A stretch of 64,000 bases of DNA. It comes from Clostridium sp. JN-9. Lineage in GTDB: Bacteria; Bacillota; Clostridia; Clostridiales; Clostridiaceae. Made by a program: the position numbers and the translations under genes. Position 1 is the stretch's first letter, and each line of letters starts with the position of its first letter. The stretch covers positions 124,001 through 188,000 of the forward strand of contig NZ_CP035280.1 in NCBI RefSeq assembly GCF_004103695.1. Direction: 5' to 3'. This document shows, piece after piece, positions 26,506-35,114 of this stretch. The notes beneath the pieces were generated by a model that was not told the origin of the DNA, ran no database searches, and saw only the letters and a list, made by a program, of their open reading frames with translations.

Positions 26506-28608
26506 ATGAATATAAAATCTATAAAGTTTTATGAGGGAGACAATATAAAATTTGTCAGCAGAGTTGTTAAAATAGAATTAATATGCTGTACAAGAAGAGA
26601 CAAATTAAAATATATAAAAGAATATATTAAAATTAACTTTGTTTTAGGCTTTTGTGAAAAGGTTATTGACCTGGTTAGTGAATCAAGCGCAGATGAAATC
26701 TGGCTTACTTATTCTGATGAGGATGTAAGTAAATTTATTCTGGAAAATATTATTGATGAGTACGATGAAAATATTATAATAAAAAAGGCTGAAGCACTTA
26801 AAGAACATGGATTAATATATGATATTGCTATGTTTATAAAACACAGGGGAGTACCTGTAATAAGGCTTAGCAAAACATGCTACCAGCTTGGCTATGGTAA
26901 AAATGCTTTAATAATAAGCAATAATTATCAAAGTTACGAGGAAAACCATAAGGTTGAAATTATTAAGGATAAAAAAGCACTATTTGAAATATTGAGATAT
27001 AATCACATACCTAAAGTGAGCTACAGTTTAGTTTATGGTGAAGAAGATATTCAAATACACAGGGATGGTACTTTTTGTTTCAGAGTATTTTGTTTTAATG
27101 GAAAAGTAAAATTAGTATACAAAGCAGAAATATATGAAAACAGCAGTTATAATTATGCTAAAAAAGTTATATATTCTATTACTCATAAAAATCAGCAAAT
27201 AAATGATATATGTAAAAAAGTATATAATTGTTTTCAAATTTCTCTCCTATGTATTGATTTAGCAGTGAAAGACGAAGAAATTGCAGTATGGGATGTAAAT
27301 TCGATTTTCCAGGTTCAGGACCAAATAGCACCAGTAAAAAGCCGTATAATAGAATGTATTTTTAATTGCTATAAGGAAATCGGGATGAACTCCATACCAA
27401 TAATTTCGGTAACAGGAACTAATGGAAAAACCACTACGGTAAGATTAATAAGCCACATAATGAATGAACTTGGATACAATACAGGAATGACTTCTACAGC
27501 AGGTATATTTATTGGAAATCACAAACTGAAAAATGGTGATACTACAGGATTTTTAAGTGCAAGGGATGTGCTGACAAACTTTCAGTCAGAGGCCGCTGTG
27601 CTGGAAACAGCCAGAGGGGGTATATTAAGGAATGGACTAGGCTATGAGGAAGCATCTGTAGGTGTTATAACCTCAGTGTCTGAAGACCATATAGGTAAAA
27701 TGGGTATAAAAGATTTAAATGATTTAGCTGAAACCAAATCAGTAATATTACATGATGTAAATTCAAAGGGGAAAATGGTAGTTAAAGGTCAAAGGGAAAT
27801 AATGAAGGTTGTATCTGCAATAAGGCGAAATGATAATAGTAAAAGGCTGTGTGTATTTTCATTAGAAAAAAACAAATATATTAATGAGGCAATAGAAAAT
27901 AATGATGAGGCTATCTATTTAGATAATAATAATATTATATATTTTAGTCATGGAATTGAAAAAACCATTGCAAAAGCAAATGAGATACCCTTTACTCATA
28001 ATGGACATTCAAAATCAAATATATTAAATGTAATGGCTGCAATAGGAGCGGTTTCAGATTTTACCAATAATACAGAGAATATTGTGGATATAATTAAAGG
28101 TATTAAATGCGATTTATATTTTAATCCTGGAAGACAGAATATTATTGATTTGAATAGCTATAAGATAATTTTAGATTATGGTCATAATTCTGAAGCATTT
28201 TATGAAGTTTTTAATATAGCAAAGGCCATGCAGCCTGCAAAAATTACTTCAATAATAACTGCTCCCGGGGATAGATTAGATAAGTATATAATTGAACTGG
28301 GGAAAATAGCTGCTGAATTCAGTGATAACATTATAGTGAGAGAGCAGCAGGATTTAAGGGGACGAAAAATAGGAGAAACAGCAGATTTACTCATAAGAGG
28401 AGCTGTTAATAGCGGATTTGACAGTAAAAATATTAAAATTATATATAAGGAACAGGAAGCTGTAGTTGAGGCAATGAAGAAGGCACAGCAGGGAGAAGTA
28501 ATTATTTTATTTACTCAGTGCTTAGATGTTGTAATTCCAGCTATAAACTGCTATTTAAAATCATTACACAGGGAGCCTATAGGCAAGGATATTGATCTCT
28601 CACATTAA
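26506..28608 (+). CDS. Cyanophycin synthetase-like Mur ligase with reduced ATP-grasp region
   Basis: About 700 residues. The C-terminal 400 form a Mur ligase: P-loop SVTGTNGKTTTVRLI (about residues 302-316), ETARGGILRNGLG, VGVITSVSEDHIG and the C-terminal LDYGHNSEAF, closest to the C-terminal half of cyanophycin synthetase (CphA). The N-terminal part keeps CphA-like VPVIRLSKTCYQLGYGKNA, but the ATP-grasp region is only about 120 residues and I see no Gly-rich ATP loop, whereas true CphA is near 870-900 residues. It may therefore join one amino acid by the Mur half only. The start ATG 26506 follows GCTGGTGATAATGTA; two upstream in-frame starts exist. Confidence 0.8.
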   Translation: MNIKSIKFYEGDNIKFVSRVVKIELICCTRRDKLKYIKEYIKINFVLGFCEKVIDLVSESSADEIWLTYSDEDVSKFILENIIDEYDENIIIKKAEALKEHGLIYDIAMFIKHRGVPVIRLSKTCYQLGYGKNALIISNNYQSYEENHKVEIIKDKKALFEILRYNHIPKVSYSLVYGEEDIQIHRDGTFCFRVFCFNGKVKLVYKAEIYENSSYNYAKKVIYSITHKNQQINDICKKVYNCFQISLLCIDLAVKDEEIAVWDVNSIFQVQDQIAPVKSRIIECIFNCYKEIGMNSIPIISVTGTNGKTTTVRLISHIMNELGYNTGMTSTAGIFIGNHKLKNGDTTGFLSARDVLTNFQSEAAVLETARGGILRNGLGYEEASVGVITSVSEDHIGKMGIKDLNDLAETKSVILHDVNSKGKMVVKGQREIMKVVSAIRRNDNSKRLCVFSLEKNKYINEAIENNDEAIYLDNNNIIYFSHGIEKTIAKANEIPFTHNGHSKSNILNVMAAIGAVSDFTNNTENIVDIIKGIKCDLYFNPGRQNIIDLNSYKIILDYGHNSEAFYEVFNIAKAMQPAKITSIITAPGDRLDKYIIELGKIAAEFSDNIIVREQQDLRGRKIGETADLLIRGAVNSGFDSKNIKIIYKEQEAVVEAMKKAQQGEVIILFTQCLDVVIPAINCYLKSLHREPIGKDIDLSH

Positions 28609-28683
28609 ATTAGTGCAGTTGCAAAGGAATTCACATGAATATATTATATTTATAAACATTACTTTCAAAGATAGAGGTGAAAG

Positions 28684-29049
28684 ATGGATACCAAGGGCGA
28701 AATAGAAGTTTGCCAATGCAATGAAATACATGAGGACTGTGTAGACTTCGTAAAAAATAATATGCTGGAAGAAAAATCATTTCAAAGGCTGTCAGAGTTA
28801 TTTAAGGTTTTAGGAGACAATACCAGAATAAAAATAATCTATGCATTATCAAAAAAAGAATTATGTGTTTGTGATATTTCAGAAGTGGTGAAGATGAGTC
28901 AATCTGCAGTATCTCACCAGCTTAGAATATTAAAATCTGCCAGACTTGTAAAGTTCAGAAGAGAAGGAAAAGTGGTTTATTATTCCCTTGATGATGAACA
29001 TATTGAAAAAATATTTAATGCAGGACTTGAACATATCCAGCATAAATAA
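28684..29049 (+). CDS. ArsR/SmtB-family metal-responsive repressor (CadC-like)
   Basis: A 121-residue winged-helix regulator. The N-terminal tail is Cys/His-rich (EVCQCNEIHEDC) and the recognition region includes KELCVCDISEVVKMSQSAVS, placing Cys pairs where CadC binds Cd/Pb/Zn (alpha-3N site). The wing is KFRREGKVVYYSLDD. Such proteins leave the operator when metal binds. No efflux pump is adjacent in this window, which is unusual, since the regulator normally sits beside cadA or a similar gene. Strong ribosome site AGAGGTGAAAG. It is monocistronic, with a terminator directly after. Confidence 0.9.
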   Translation: MDTKGEIEVCQCNEIHEDCVDFVKNNMLEEKSFQRLSELFKVLGDNTRIKIIYALSKKELCVCDISEVVKMSQSAVSHQLRILKSARLVKFRREGKVVYYSLDDEHIEKIFNAGLEHIQHK

Positions 29050-29075
29050 AAAGCGGGTTTTCCCGCTTTTTATTT
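29048..29075. terminator. Bidirectional intrinsic terminator
   Basis: AAAAAGCGGG pairs with CCCGCTTTTT around a TTTT loop, between the convergent ArsR and UPF0173 genes. Confidence 0.88.
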
Positions 29076-29708
29076 GCTGTAATTAAGTATTTTCACTAAA
29101 TTTCTTTCATCAGGGATTTTGTCAATTGTTAAAGTTGAATCGTTGATTCTGGTTCCATTTTTCATTTGATTTATAAATCCCTCAACACCATCTATAGGAA
29201 AATTCATTACTGGAGTTTTATAATGCATAGGTATGACAATATGAGGTTTTATTTTACTGCACAGTTCAGCAGCTTCCTTTGAATCTATGGTGAAGTTTCC
29301 GCCTACAGGAATTAAAAGAACATCAATATCACCTAGATCATCAATTTCATCTTGTGATAAAATGTAACCTAAATCCCCTAAATGGCATATTCTTAAATCA
29401 TCCATCTTAAAAATATAAATTACATTTTCTCCACGCTTAGCACCCTTAAATTTATCATGATATGAAGGCAGGCCTTTTATGGATATGTCCTTTTCATAAA
29501 AAAGCCCAACCTTATCAATTATAGCTGCATTTTTATTAATCATCTTTGTATAATCATGATCAAAATGATGATGGCTTATGGTTACAACATCAACATCTCC
29601 CTTAAATACATTGTAGCCTACAGTTTCATCATATGGATCTGTTAGAAGTTTTCTGCCTTTGGAATCTTCCAATAAAAAACTAGAATGACCAATCCATGTA
29701 ATTTTCAT
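29070..29708 (-). CDS. UPF0173 metal-dependent hydrolase (metallo-beta-lactamase fold)
   Basis: About 212 residues. The metal-binding HxHxDH motif is seen as TISHHHFDHDY, with further ligands in CHLGDLGY and PMHYKTP, as in the UPF0173/YtkL group of unknown substrate. I chose the ATG at 29708, since GAGGTGATATGT is at a proper distance; the GTG at 29717 overlaps that ribosome site. It is convergent with the ArsR gene. Confidence 0.88.
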   Translation of the reverse strand: MKITWIGHSSFLLEDSKGRKLLTDPYDETVGYNVFKGDVDVVTISHHHFDHDYTKMINKNAAIIDKVGLFYEKDISIKGLPSYHDKFKGAKRGENVIYIFKMDDLRICHLGDLGYILSQDEIDDLGDIDVLLIPVGGNFTIDSKEAAELCSKIKPHIVIPMHYKTPVMNFPIDGVEGFINQMKNGTRINDSTLTIDKIPDERNLVKILNYSK

Positions 29709-29798
29709 ACATATCACCTCTATATTAAGTTTTCCTCATTAATAATAAAATTATATCACAATGGCTGATAAAAATTTTCCAATGCCAAATGACGCCAA

Positions 29799-29846
29799 TT
29801 AATAAATATCTTTCTTTTTAAACAATGTTAAAGATAATATACAACA
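29799..29846 (-). pseudogene. Fragment of the 3' end of an ABC permease gene
   Basis: Forty-eight bases encode the last 15 residues CCILSLTLFKKKDIY plus stop, identical at protein level to the end of the permease gene at 35115-36326 and nearly identical in DNA. No other part of a permease precedes it. This is the scar of a deletion or recombination between two copies. Confidence 0.75.
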
Positions 29847-29895
29847 TTTATTTACCAAGTCTTTTTGTGTTAAGACCGCTAATCTTGCTGATTTC

Positions 29896-31127
29896 TCAAT
29901 ATTTAGTGCTTTGATACTTTTGGATTATTACAATAGATTTCATATAGTTGGAAAGAGGTGTAGTATCACTGCCATATAAACCATAGGATTTTACATTAAA
30001 CTGACAATCTTCCCCATAGGTTTTAAAAATGGTAAATGGTTTACTTTTGTCTAAATATGAGCTAAATGGCTTAATAAATTCTTTATACTTATCATTTGAA
30101 GGTAATGAATATAAATAATAAATCGAAAATACCTTCCATTTTAAATTATCGTATGATGAATTTAATACATATGCAAAATTATTTTGCAAGACAGTGGAGG
30201 CTTTATCTAATGGAATATGTGCACTTCCCCATTGCCCATAATATTTACCTTTAGGATAATATTCATATACTGATTGAAAGTTTTTACTATTTGTTTTTCT
30301 CGAATGTTTAAATCAGTAATTTGGTCATCGCTTCCATGAGTTGTTGGGACACCTTCTATAACCATACTAATATCAAAAAAATTACCGCCAAATAACTTTT
30401 GATATTCTGCTTTTCTTGAAATTAAATCTTTTTGAATTTTTTCAGTAATTTGATATATTGGATGGTCTCTAAATATATTTTGATTTTCTAAATCATTAGT
30501 CTCATATACTTTTTTAAATTCGCAAAGTAATGGAAAATTTGTAAGATTACCTACTATACTTAACTTTTTATATATATAATCTGCTGCAATATTAGTCATA
30601 TCCTCCACATCAATGCCTATTACTTTAAATTTCTTATCTTGCGGTAATGTATCATAAAATCTCTTAAGATTTTTCCAGTCTTTTATATTCTGATTAGTTG
30701 CAAGGACAGACATGTGCTGCTTTTTACATAATTCGTTAAGTATATTTTCGTCACCAGTTTTAAGATATTCATCATAACCACAACCAATGCTATGTGATAC
30801 TTCTGGTAAGAAATATTTAATATTCCCGTATGTTACTAAATATTCAAGAAAGAAGGTTTCAAGCGGGAAATTTACATCAACGAAATGATTCTCCCCAGTT
30901 AAAAATACCTCATAGTTTGGTATAGCATCATCAAGTATCTTTATATGTTTAGATAAATCATCTAATTCAAGTGAAGCATGATTATAATCATTTATTGTAT
31001 TTGATATATTTTTGCTAGAATTATTATCAATAGCATTGATTTTCCTAGAATGATTTGTACAATCAGTGGAAACAAGAGAAACACAAATTATCATAGGAAT
31101 TAACTTAAAAAAAAGCTTATTAATCAT
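29896..31127 (-). pseudogene. Exported protein resembling erythromycin-esterase/TraB-like family, single frameshift
   Basis: The first frame (31127-30207) gives 306 residues with a signal peptide and a possible lipobox (SLVSTDC), then FLTGENHF and KYFLPEVSHSIG, a Glu/His pattern like erythromycin esterase-like or Tiki/TraB hydrolases. At about 30270-30290 an A-run (GTAAAAAC) appears one base short. Adding one A makes the frame continue through VYEYYPKGKYYGQWGSAHI and into the 97-residue second frame (to 29896), whose C-terminus is plausible. The whole protein would be about 410 residues. It is either a fresh pseudogene, a phase-variable tract or a sequencing error. Family assignment is tentative. 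Confidence 0.65.
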
Positions 31128-31236
31128 TATAATATTTACTCCCCTTTGGCCCCTACATTTACCATCATTATACTCCGCTTACAATATATACATGGATATA
31201 ATTATCATAATATATTTTCTACTTAATTTCAATGCT

Positions 31237-31274
31237 TGATAAAGGCTTTACCAACAGAGGTAAAGCCTTTATCA
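31237..31274. other. Perfect 16-bp inverted repeat (terminator-like hairpin)
   Basis: TGATAAAGGCTTTACC, a 6-nt loop, then GGTAAAGCCTTTATCA. A short TTTCC follows on the plus strand. It lies between the frameshifted exported-protein gene and the small-protein module. It could insulate the module from upstream transcription; it is absent from the other module copy at 42.9 kb. Confidence 0.6.
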
Positions 31275-31311
31275 TTTCCAATAAGTACCTCTATATACTT
31301 CTACATAATTA

Positions 31312-31429
31312 TGGTACAATATCCAAGTATAATTTATTAACCGTAGTGGGTGGCTGCGGGGGTTTTGAGCGTTTTATCCCCCTTGGACTATTGGTGGTAT
31401 GTCATCATAGTTAGGGGGTGGTATTGGAT
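31312..31429 (+). promoter_or_regulatory. Module A promoter and structured 5' leader
   Basis: An extended -10 (TGGTACAAT, 31312-31320) is conserved with copy B. The leader forms a hairpin CCGTAG (31341-31346) / CTGCGG (31354-31359); in copy B the left arm is CCGCAG, so pairing is kept by a compensating change. A G-run (31358-31362) and the ribosome-site G-run (31414-31418) can each pair with the single C-run (31378-31382), giving two exclusive structures, one of which hides the ribosome site. This resembles the translational lock of type I toxin mRNAs (inference). Confidence 0.6.
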
Positions 31430-31591
31430 ATGTTTGATACTTTTATAAAGTGTGCATCGATTGTTTATGTGATTAATTTAGTTTTAAAACATAATCTATT
31501 TATACATTGCTTAAAAATTAAGATTAAATTTTTAGGCCTCGATATAGAAGTCAGAAGCAAAGAAAAAAGTGCCCCATCCTGTAAAGATTAG
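31430..31591 (+). CDS. 53-residue small protein, candidate type I toxin (module A)
   Basis: ATG follows GGGGGTGGTATTGGAT. The protein has a hydrophobic/basic N-terminal half (MFDTFIKCASIVYVINLVLK), then HNLFIHCLKIKIKFLG and a charged C-terminus ending SCKD. It aligns without gaps to the 53-residue product of copy B (43013-43174), 28 of 53 identical, with the invariant block LVLKHNLFI and KFLG. Many DNA changes are conservative at protein level, which supports translation. The stop codon lies inside the terminator stem. A convergent antisense RNA covers the 3' end. The family is not one I recognise, and toxicity is inferred from gene structure only. Confidence 0.65.
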   Translation: MFDTFIKCASIVYVINLVLKHNLFIHCLKIKIKFLGLDIEVRSKEKSAPSCKD

Positions 31592-31689
31592 CACTTTTTC
31601 TTACTAAATATCAAATTAAAATCCAATAGCCCTAAAACAAAATAAATGTTCTAAGACTTAGCTTAGTGTTAGCGCACTAAGCTTTTCTT
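31563..31689 (-). ncRNA. Candidate antisense antitoxin RNA (module A)
   Basis: On the minus strand TGATATAAT (extended -10; box at 31696-31701) directs a start near 31689. The RNA begins with a perfect hairpin (GCTTAGTG / CACTAAGC on the plus strand, about 31662-31683) and ends at an A/T-flanked hairpin AAAAAAGTGC (31563-31572) / GCACTTTTTC (31591-31600) that can terminate both strands. It overlaps the end of the small-protein mRNA, as in txpA/RatA and bsrG/SR4 of Bacillus. Promoter and hairpins are conserved in copies B and C. Confidence 0.6.
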
Positions 31690-31739
31690 ATTTATATTAT
31701 ATCAAACTTTTTATAAAAATAAACAATAATTTTTATTAT

Positions 31740-33284
31740 CTTCAATAAGTAATATGAAAATTTCTAAAAATAAGTACTATAATATTTAGCTTTTAAAAAT
31801 GATTTTAAGATCTTTTATAGAATTATATATATAGACTAATGATAATTAAAAGGAGATAGTTTGTATGTTACAATTAAGCAAAAACGATAAAGATAAGGTG
31901 TTGGAAGCTATAAAAGAAGGTAGGATTGATGCTGCTGACGTAAGTTTCCCTAATCTTATAGATACAATAGTATTAAAAATGAAAAATATAGGACTTATAG
32001 ATAAATTGGCTGAAAGTTTTAAAGATAAAAGAAAACAAAATAAGCATATTCCATTTCATATACTTATTGCGTTAGCAATTACAGCAAAGATGAAACTTAA
32101 AACCAGCCTGACAGATGTCGCCTTTGCTGTGACTGATGGTGAGTTATTATCTGAACTAGGATGGAATATGTGGGATACCAATAAAAACCTTGAAGAAGGG
32201 TTATTCGCCGAAGGCGTTATGAGAAATTTAATTCAAAAATATGATGCTGAGGAATTTATAGAGTCTTATAACAATTATGTCCAAAATGTAGTTATGCCAT
32301 CTCTTAACATAGCTCCATCTATACATATTCTTGATTGCACTAAAATACATGTGAATTTAGATAATGTAAATTATGAAAATTCTGAAACTATAAAAGATGA
32401 TGGAAAAGTGATTCGTGGTTATAAAATGGGAACATTAAGAGGTCTTATGGATGATTCGGGAATTATAGAAGAGATAGTTTTTGATTCTATAAAGCCTCAT
32501 GATTTAGAACTTTGTAGAAATATGATTTTAAAAAGTAAATGTTTAAAAGGTGGAGATATTCTCATAAATGACAGGGGATTTATTTCTCGTGATGTTATTA
32601 ATTTTTTGAAGGTTGAAAAGCAAGTGGATACATATGTACCTGCAAAAAAGAACATGACAATATACCAAGAAGCTGTAAAAATAGCAATCTCCGAAGACAA
32701 GTGGCAAAAACACCCTAACAGGAAAAGGAAAACTCAAGAAATACACCTGGTTAAGGATCTAGGTATGATGTGGCAAAGTAATACACCGGATAAAGATGTT
32801 GACTTGTGCGCCTGTGTCGTTCATGATAAAAAAGATAATGAATACTATGTATTTTTAACCACAGACACAAATAAAACTGCAAAACAAATAATAAATACTT
32901 ATGAACTAAGACCAGAAATTGAAGAAGACTATAGACAAATAAAAGACTTTTGGAAATTAGAAGATTTTAAGAGTACAAAATATAATTTTATAACTTTTCA
33001 TATAGTTATGACACTCATTGGCTACATGTATTTTCAACTATTCAAAAACATGGAGGAGGGAAATAAGTATTCAGGCAAGTCCCTCCCTGTAATTATTAAG
33101 AATTATAAAGAAGATAAGCAAAAGTCAGTTATAATATATTCTGGTCAATATTTTGGCGTATTTTCCTTTATTGAATTTATTCAATTGTATGCTGGCTGCT
33201 CCGCAGAGGTAAGGAAACTTCTTGATCCAACCTTGGCTTTAGTATAGCAGGGTTGGAGGGCTACGCCCAAATTACGAATTGAAG
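31740..33284 (+). mobile_element. IS4-like insertion sequence, 1545 bp, with 8-bp target duplication
   Basis: The left end CTTCAATAAGTAATATG and the inverted right end CTTCAATTCGTAATTTG match at 14 of 17 positions. The flanks are TTTATTAT at 31732-31739 and again at 33285-33292, a perfect 8-bp direct repeat. Removing the element restores the repeat sequence of copy C in length. It carries one transposase gene. The boundaries come from my comparison of the copies and look secure. Confidence 0.82.
31865..33247 (+). CDS. IS4-type DDE transposase
   Basis: A 460-residue transposase with an intact frame. The catalytic residues fit the DDE pattern: Asp in HILDCTKIHV (about residue 160), Asp in DILINDRGFIS (about 235) and the Y-R-E-K signature in YELRPEIEEDYRQIKDFWKLE (about 345-365). 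It starts at ATG with AAAAGGAGATAGTTTGT. The element may still be mobile. The exact IS subgroup cannot be named without a database search. Confidence 0.88.
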   Translation: MLQLSKNDKDKVLEAIKEGRIDAADVSFPNLIDTIVLKMKNIGLIDKLAESFKDKRKQNKHIPFHILIALAITAKMKLKTSLTDVAFAVTDGELLSELGWNMWDTNKNLEEGLFAEGVMRNLIQKYDAEEFIESYNNYVQNVVMPSLNIAPSIHILDCTKIHVNLDNVNYENSETIKDDGKVIRGYKMGTLRGLMDDSGIIEEIVFDSIKPHDLELCRNMILKSKCLKGGDILINDRGFISRDVINFLKVEKQVDTYVPAKKNMTIYQEAVKIAISEDKWQKHPNRKRKTQEIHLVKDLGMMWQSNTPDKDVDLCACVVHDKKDNEYYVFLTTDTNKTAKQIINTYELRPEIEEDYRQIKDFWKLEDFKSTKYNFITFHIVMTLIGYMYFQLFKNMEEGNKYSGKSLPVIIKNYKEDKQKSVIIYSGQYFGVFSFIEFIQLYAGCSAEVRKLLDPTLALV

Positions 33285-33314
33285 TTTATTATTAATTTAG
33301 GATATTAATAATAA

Positions 33315-35059
33315 GTAACTATTCAGTTACCCTAAAAAGTATATAAAAAAGCACCTTACTTTCAAATTCTTATGCATCTGACAGTAAGGTGTTAATATTA
33401 ATTTTAGGTTCACCAAAAAGAGGTACTTCGTTCCTTTTTAAGCGGAGCTTTTACGTCAAAGTTGGATCAAATTGATTCACTGTAAATGTTGATTTTATGC
33501 AATCCAAGGCATTTTTGCCTTGTTTTCTTACAGTAGATACATATCCACGGATTCTAGTAAAAGCGTTAGCTCCAGCAGAACTTCTAAAGGTGCCTGAAAT
33601 CTTTTGCTTAACTTTAGCCATACGTAAATCACGTTCTGCTAAGTTATTATCAAAAGGTATATCAAAGTCATACATGAAAGCAAGTATTTGTTCCTTATAG
33701 CCATTTAATCTATTGAGTAAATTAAGACTGGCACTTTTCTTTACCTTCTTTTTAGAATATAATTCAATGTTTTTAGCATAGTCTTCGTCAATGCCAGCTT
33801 TAAGTATTTTATCATACTTAGATTCAAAATCCTGAATTTTATCTAAAGGTAAAGCATTTTGTTTGTTATTAGCTAAATCTACTTCTTTTTTTATATCTAA
33901 CAATAGATTTTTCATTGGCTTTGCCCAGTTTTGACCTTGTAATTCAGTTATACCATTAAGTTCTCTTAATATATGAGCATTACATAGAGCATGATTGCAG
34001 TTAGTATACTTAAAATAAGTTTTAAAACCATCATGGACTGCCGTCCCAGTAAAGTTTGGAAGTATTGTAATATCATCAATAGCCTTTTTACCACGCTTTT
34101 CATGGCATTCATAATATGTAAGATTTTTATTAGAAGCAACATGAAGCCACTGGCGTTTTTTATCTATATAAATACCAGTTTCATCAAAATGAACTGCTCC
34201 TGTAGATGAGGTAAGGCTATTTCTAATCCTATTTGTTATAGCTTGTAAATTATCATGACAGTCTTGATTGAAGGTTACCATACTACCTTGACTTAAATGA
34301 TGGTTAAATAAATCCTCAATGAGTTCAACAGCACGTTTATACGGAATCAACTGATATTGAGTTAAGTAAACAGCTATCGCTTTTAGGCGTTCTCCATATT
34401 GAACTGTATTCTTTATTTCTTCTGGGAAAGCAGCTGTATTTTTACTTTTACAATGAGGACATATTTTAACTTCTGCTCTATGCTCTACAATTTTAACTTT
34501 TACATCTGGTATATCTATAATTTGACGAACAATATATCTTTCAGGAGGTACATCCTTTAGGGATGCTCCGCATTCAGTACAGAATTCAACATTGTGAATT
34601 TCAATTTCATCAGGAGTATCATGTAAACACAATGTTGTTCCCTCATGACCCCTTTGACCGCCAGGTTTTTTACCTGATTTTGTTCTTAAACTTTTAGTCT
34701 TCTTTTTAAAGCCATCTGACGATGGAGGTTTACTGCTATTACTACTGTTTTTGTTGACTTGGCTTTCTAATGATTTTACACGCTCGTTTAGAGCCTTATT
34801 CTCTTTAGAAAGTGTTTCTACTTGAGATTGTAGTTCTTTAATTTGATTTGATAATTCTTTAATAACACCTATAACCTGAGATACACCTTGATTGTAAATC
34901 TCGATGATTTGGCCTTCACTCACGATGTGTCACCACCTTATCATTAGTTTTTGCAAGACAGGCTTTATGATACCAAAAAATAATGATAAATGGAAGGCTT
35001 TTTTTCAATAAATTAATAATAACAGTAAATTTAAATTATTTTAATAGCTGAATAGTTAC
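33315..35059 (-). mobile_element. IS66-family insertion sequence, 1745 bp, with 8-bp target duplication
   Basis: The ends are GTAACTATTCAG (33315-33326) and its exact inverse CTGAATAGTTAC (35048-35059). The flanks are AATAATAA at 33307-33314 and at 35060-35067, the 8-bp duplication expected for IS66. Only the TnpC-type transposase is present, with no TnpA or TnpB, as in the short IS66 subgroup. It inserted 30 bp from the end of the IS4-like element, inside the same repeat unit. Confidence 0.92.
33451..34923 (-). CDS. IS66-family transposase (TnpC type)
   Basis: A 490-residue protein. In order: a coiled-coil leader (about residues 10-60) with KNSSNSSKPPSSDGFKKK, a zinc-finger-like segment (CTECG and CPHC), then the DDE core with HFDETGIYIDKKRQWLHVAS, VHDGFKTYFKY and a C-terminal DNNLAERDLRMAKVKQKISG, the IS66 hallmark with the catalytic Glu. 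It starts at GTG behind AAGGTGGTGACACATC. The frame is intact from end to end, so the element is probably recent. Confidence 0.95.
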   Translation of the reverse strand: MSEGQIIEIYNQGVSQVIGVIKELSNQIKELQSQVETLSKENKALNERVKSLESQVNKNSSNSSKPPSSDGFKKKTKSLRTKSGKKPGGQRGHEGTTLCLHDTPDEIEIHNVEFCTECGASLKDVPPERYIVRQIIDIPDVKVKIVEHRAEVKICPHCKSKNTAAFPEEIKNTVQYGERLKAIAVYLTQYQLIPYKRAVELIEDLFNHHLSQGSMVTFNQDCHDNLQAITNRIRNSLTSSTGAVHFDETGIYIDKKRQWLHVASNKNLTYYECHEKRGKKAIDDITILPNFTGTAVHDGFKTYFKYTNCNHALCNAHILRELNGITELQGQNWAKPMKNLLLDIKKEVDLANNKQNALPLDKIQDFESKYDKILKAGIDEDYAKNIELYSKKKVKKSASLNLLNRLNGYKEQILAFMYDFDIPFDNNLAERDLRMAKVKQKISGTFRSSAGANAFTRIRGYVSTVRKQGKNALDCIKSTFTVNQFDPTLT

Positions 35060-35114
35060 AATAATAAATACTATTCCAGTTATTGTAAGATACCTGACCC
35101 CTAGTAGAAACTAA

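Larger units (their letters stand above)
31281..35110 (+). repeat. Repeat unit copy A (small-protein/antisense module), split by two insertion sequences
   Basis: The unit runs 31281-31739, continues at 33293-33314 and resumes at 35068-35110. Removing the IS4-like element (31740-33284), the IS66-like element (33315-35059) and one copy of each 8-bp duplication restores a sequence that aligns without gaps to copy C at 39330-39415: TAATTTAGGATATTAA, CTGTTCCAGTTtTTGTAAG-like and GATACCTGACCCCTAGTA. Copy B at 42862-43320 shares the first 450 bp only. Confidence 0.85.

Noticed and set aside
31232-31414. 60-codon open frame over the leader of module A
   Set aside because: It begins in the inverted repeat upstream of the promoter, crosses the extended -10 and RNA hairpin and is not conserved as a frame in copy B.
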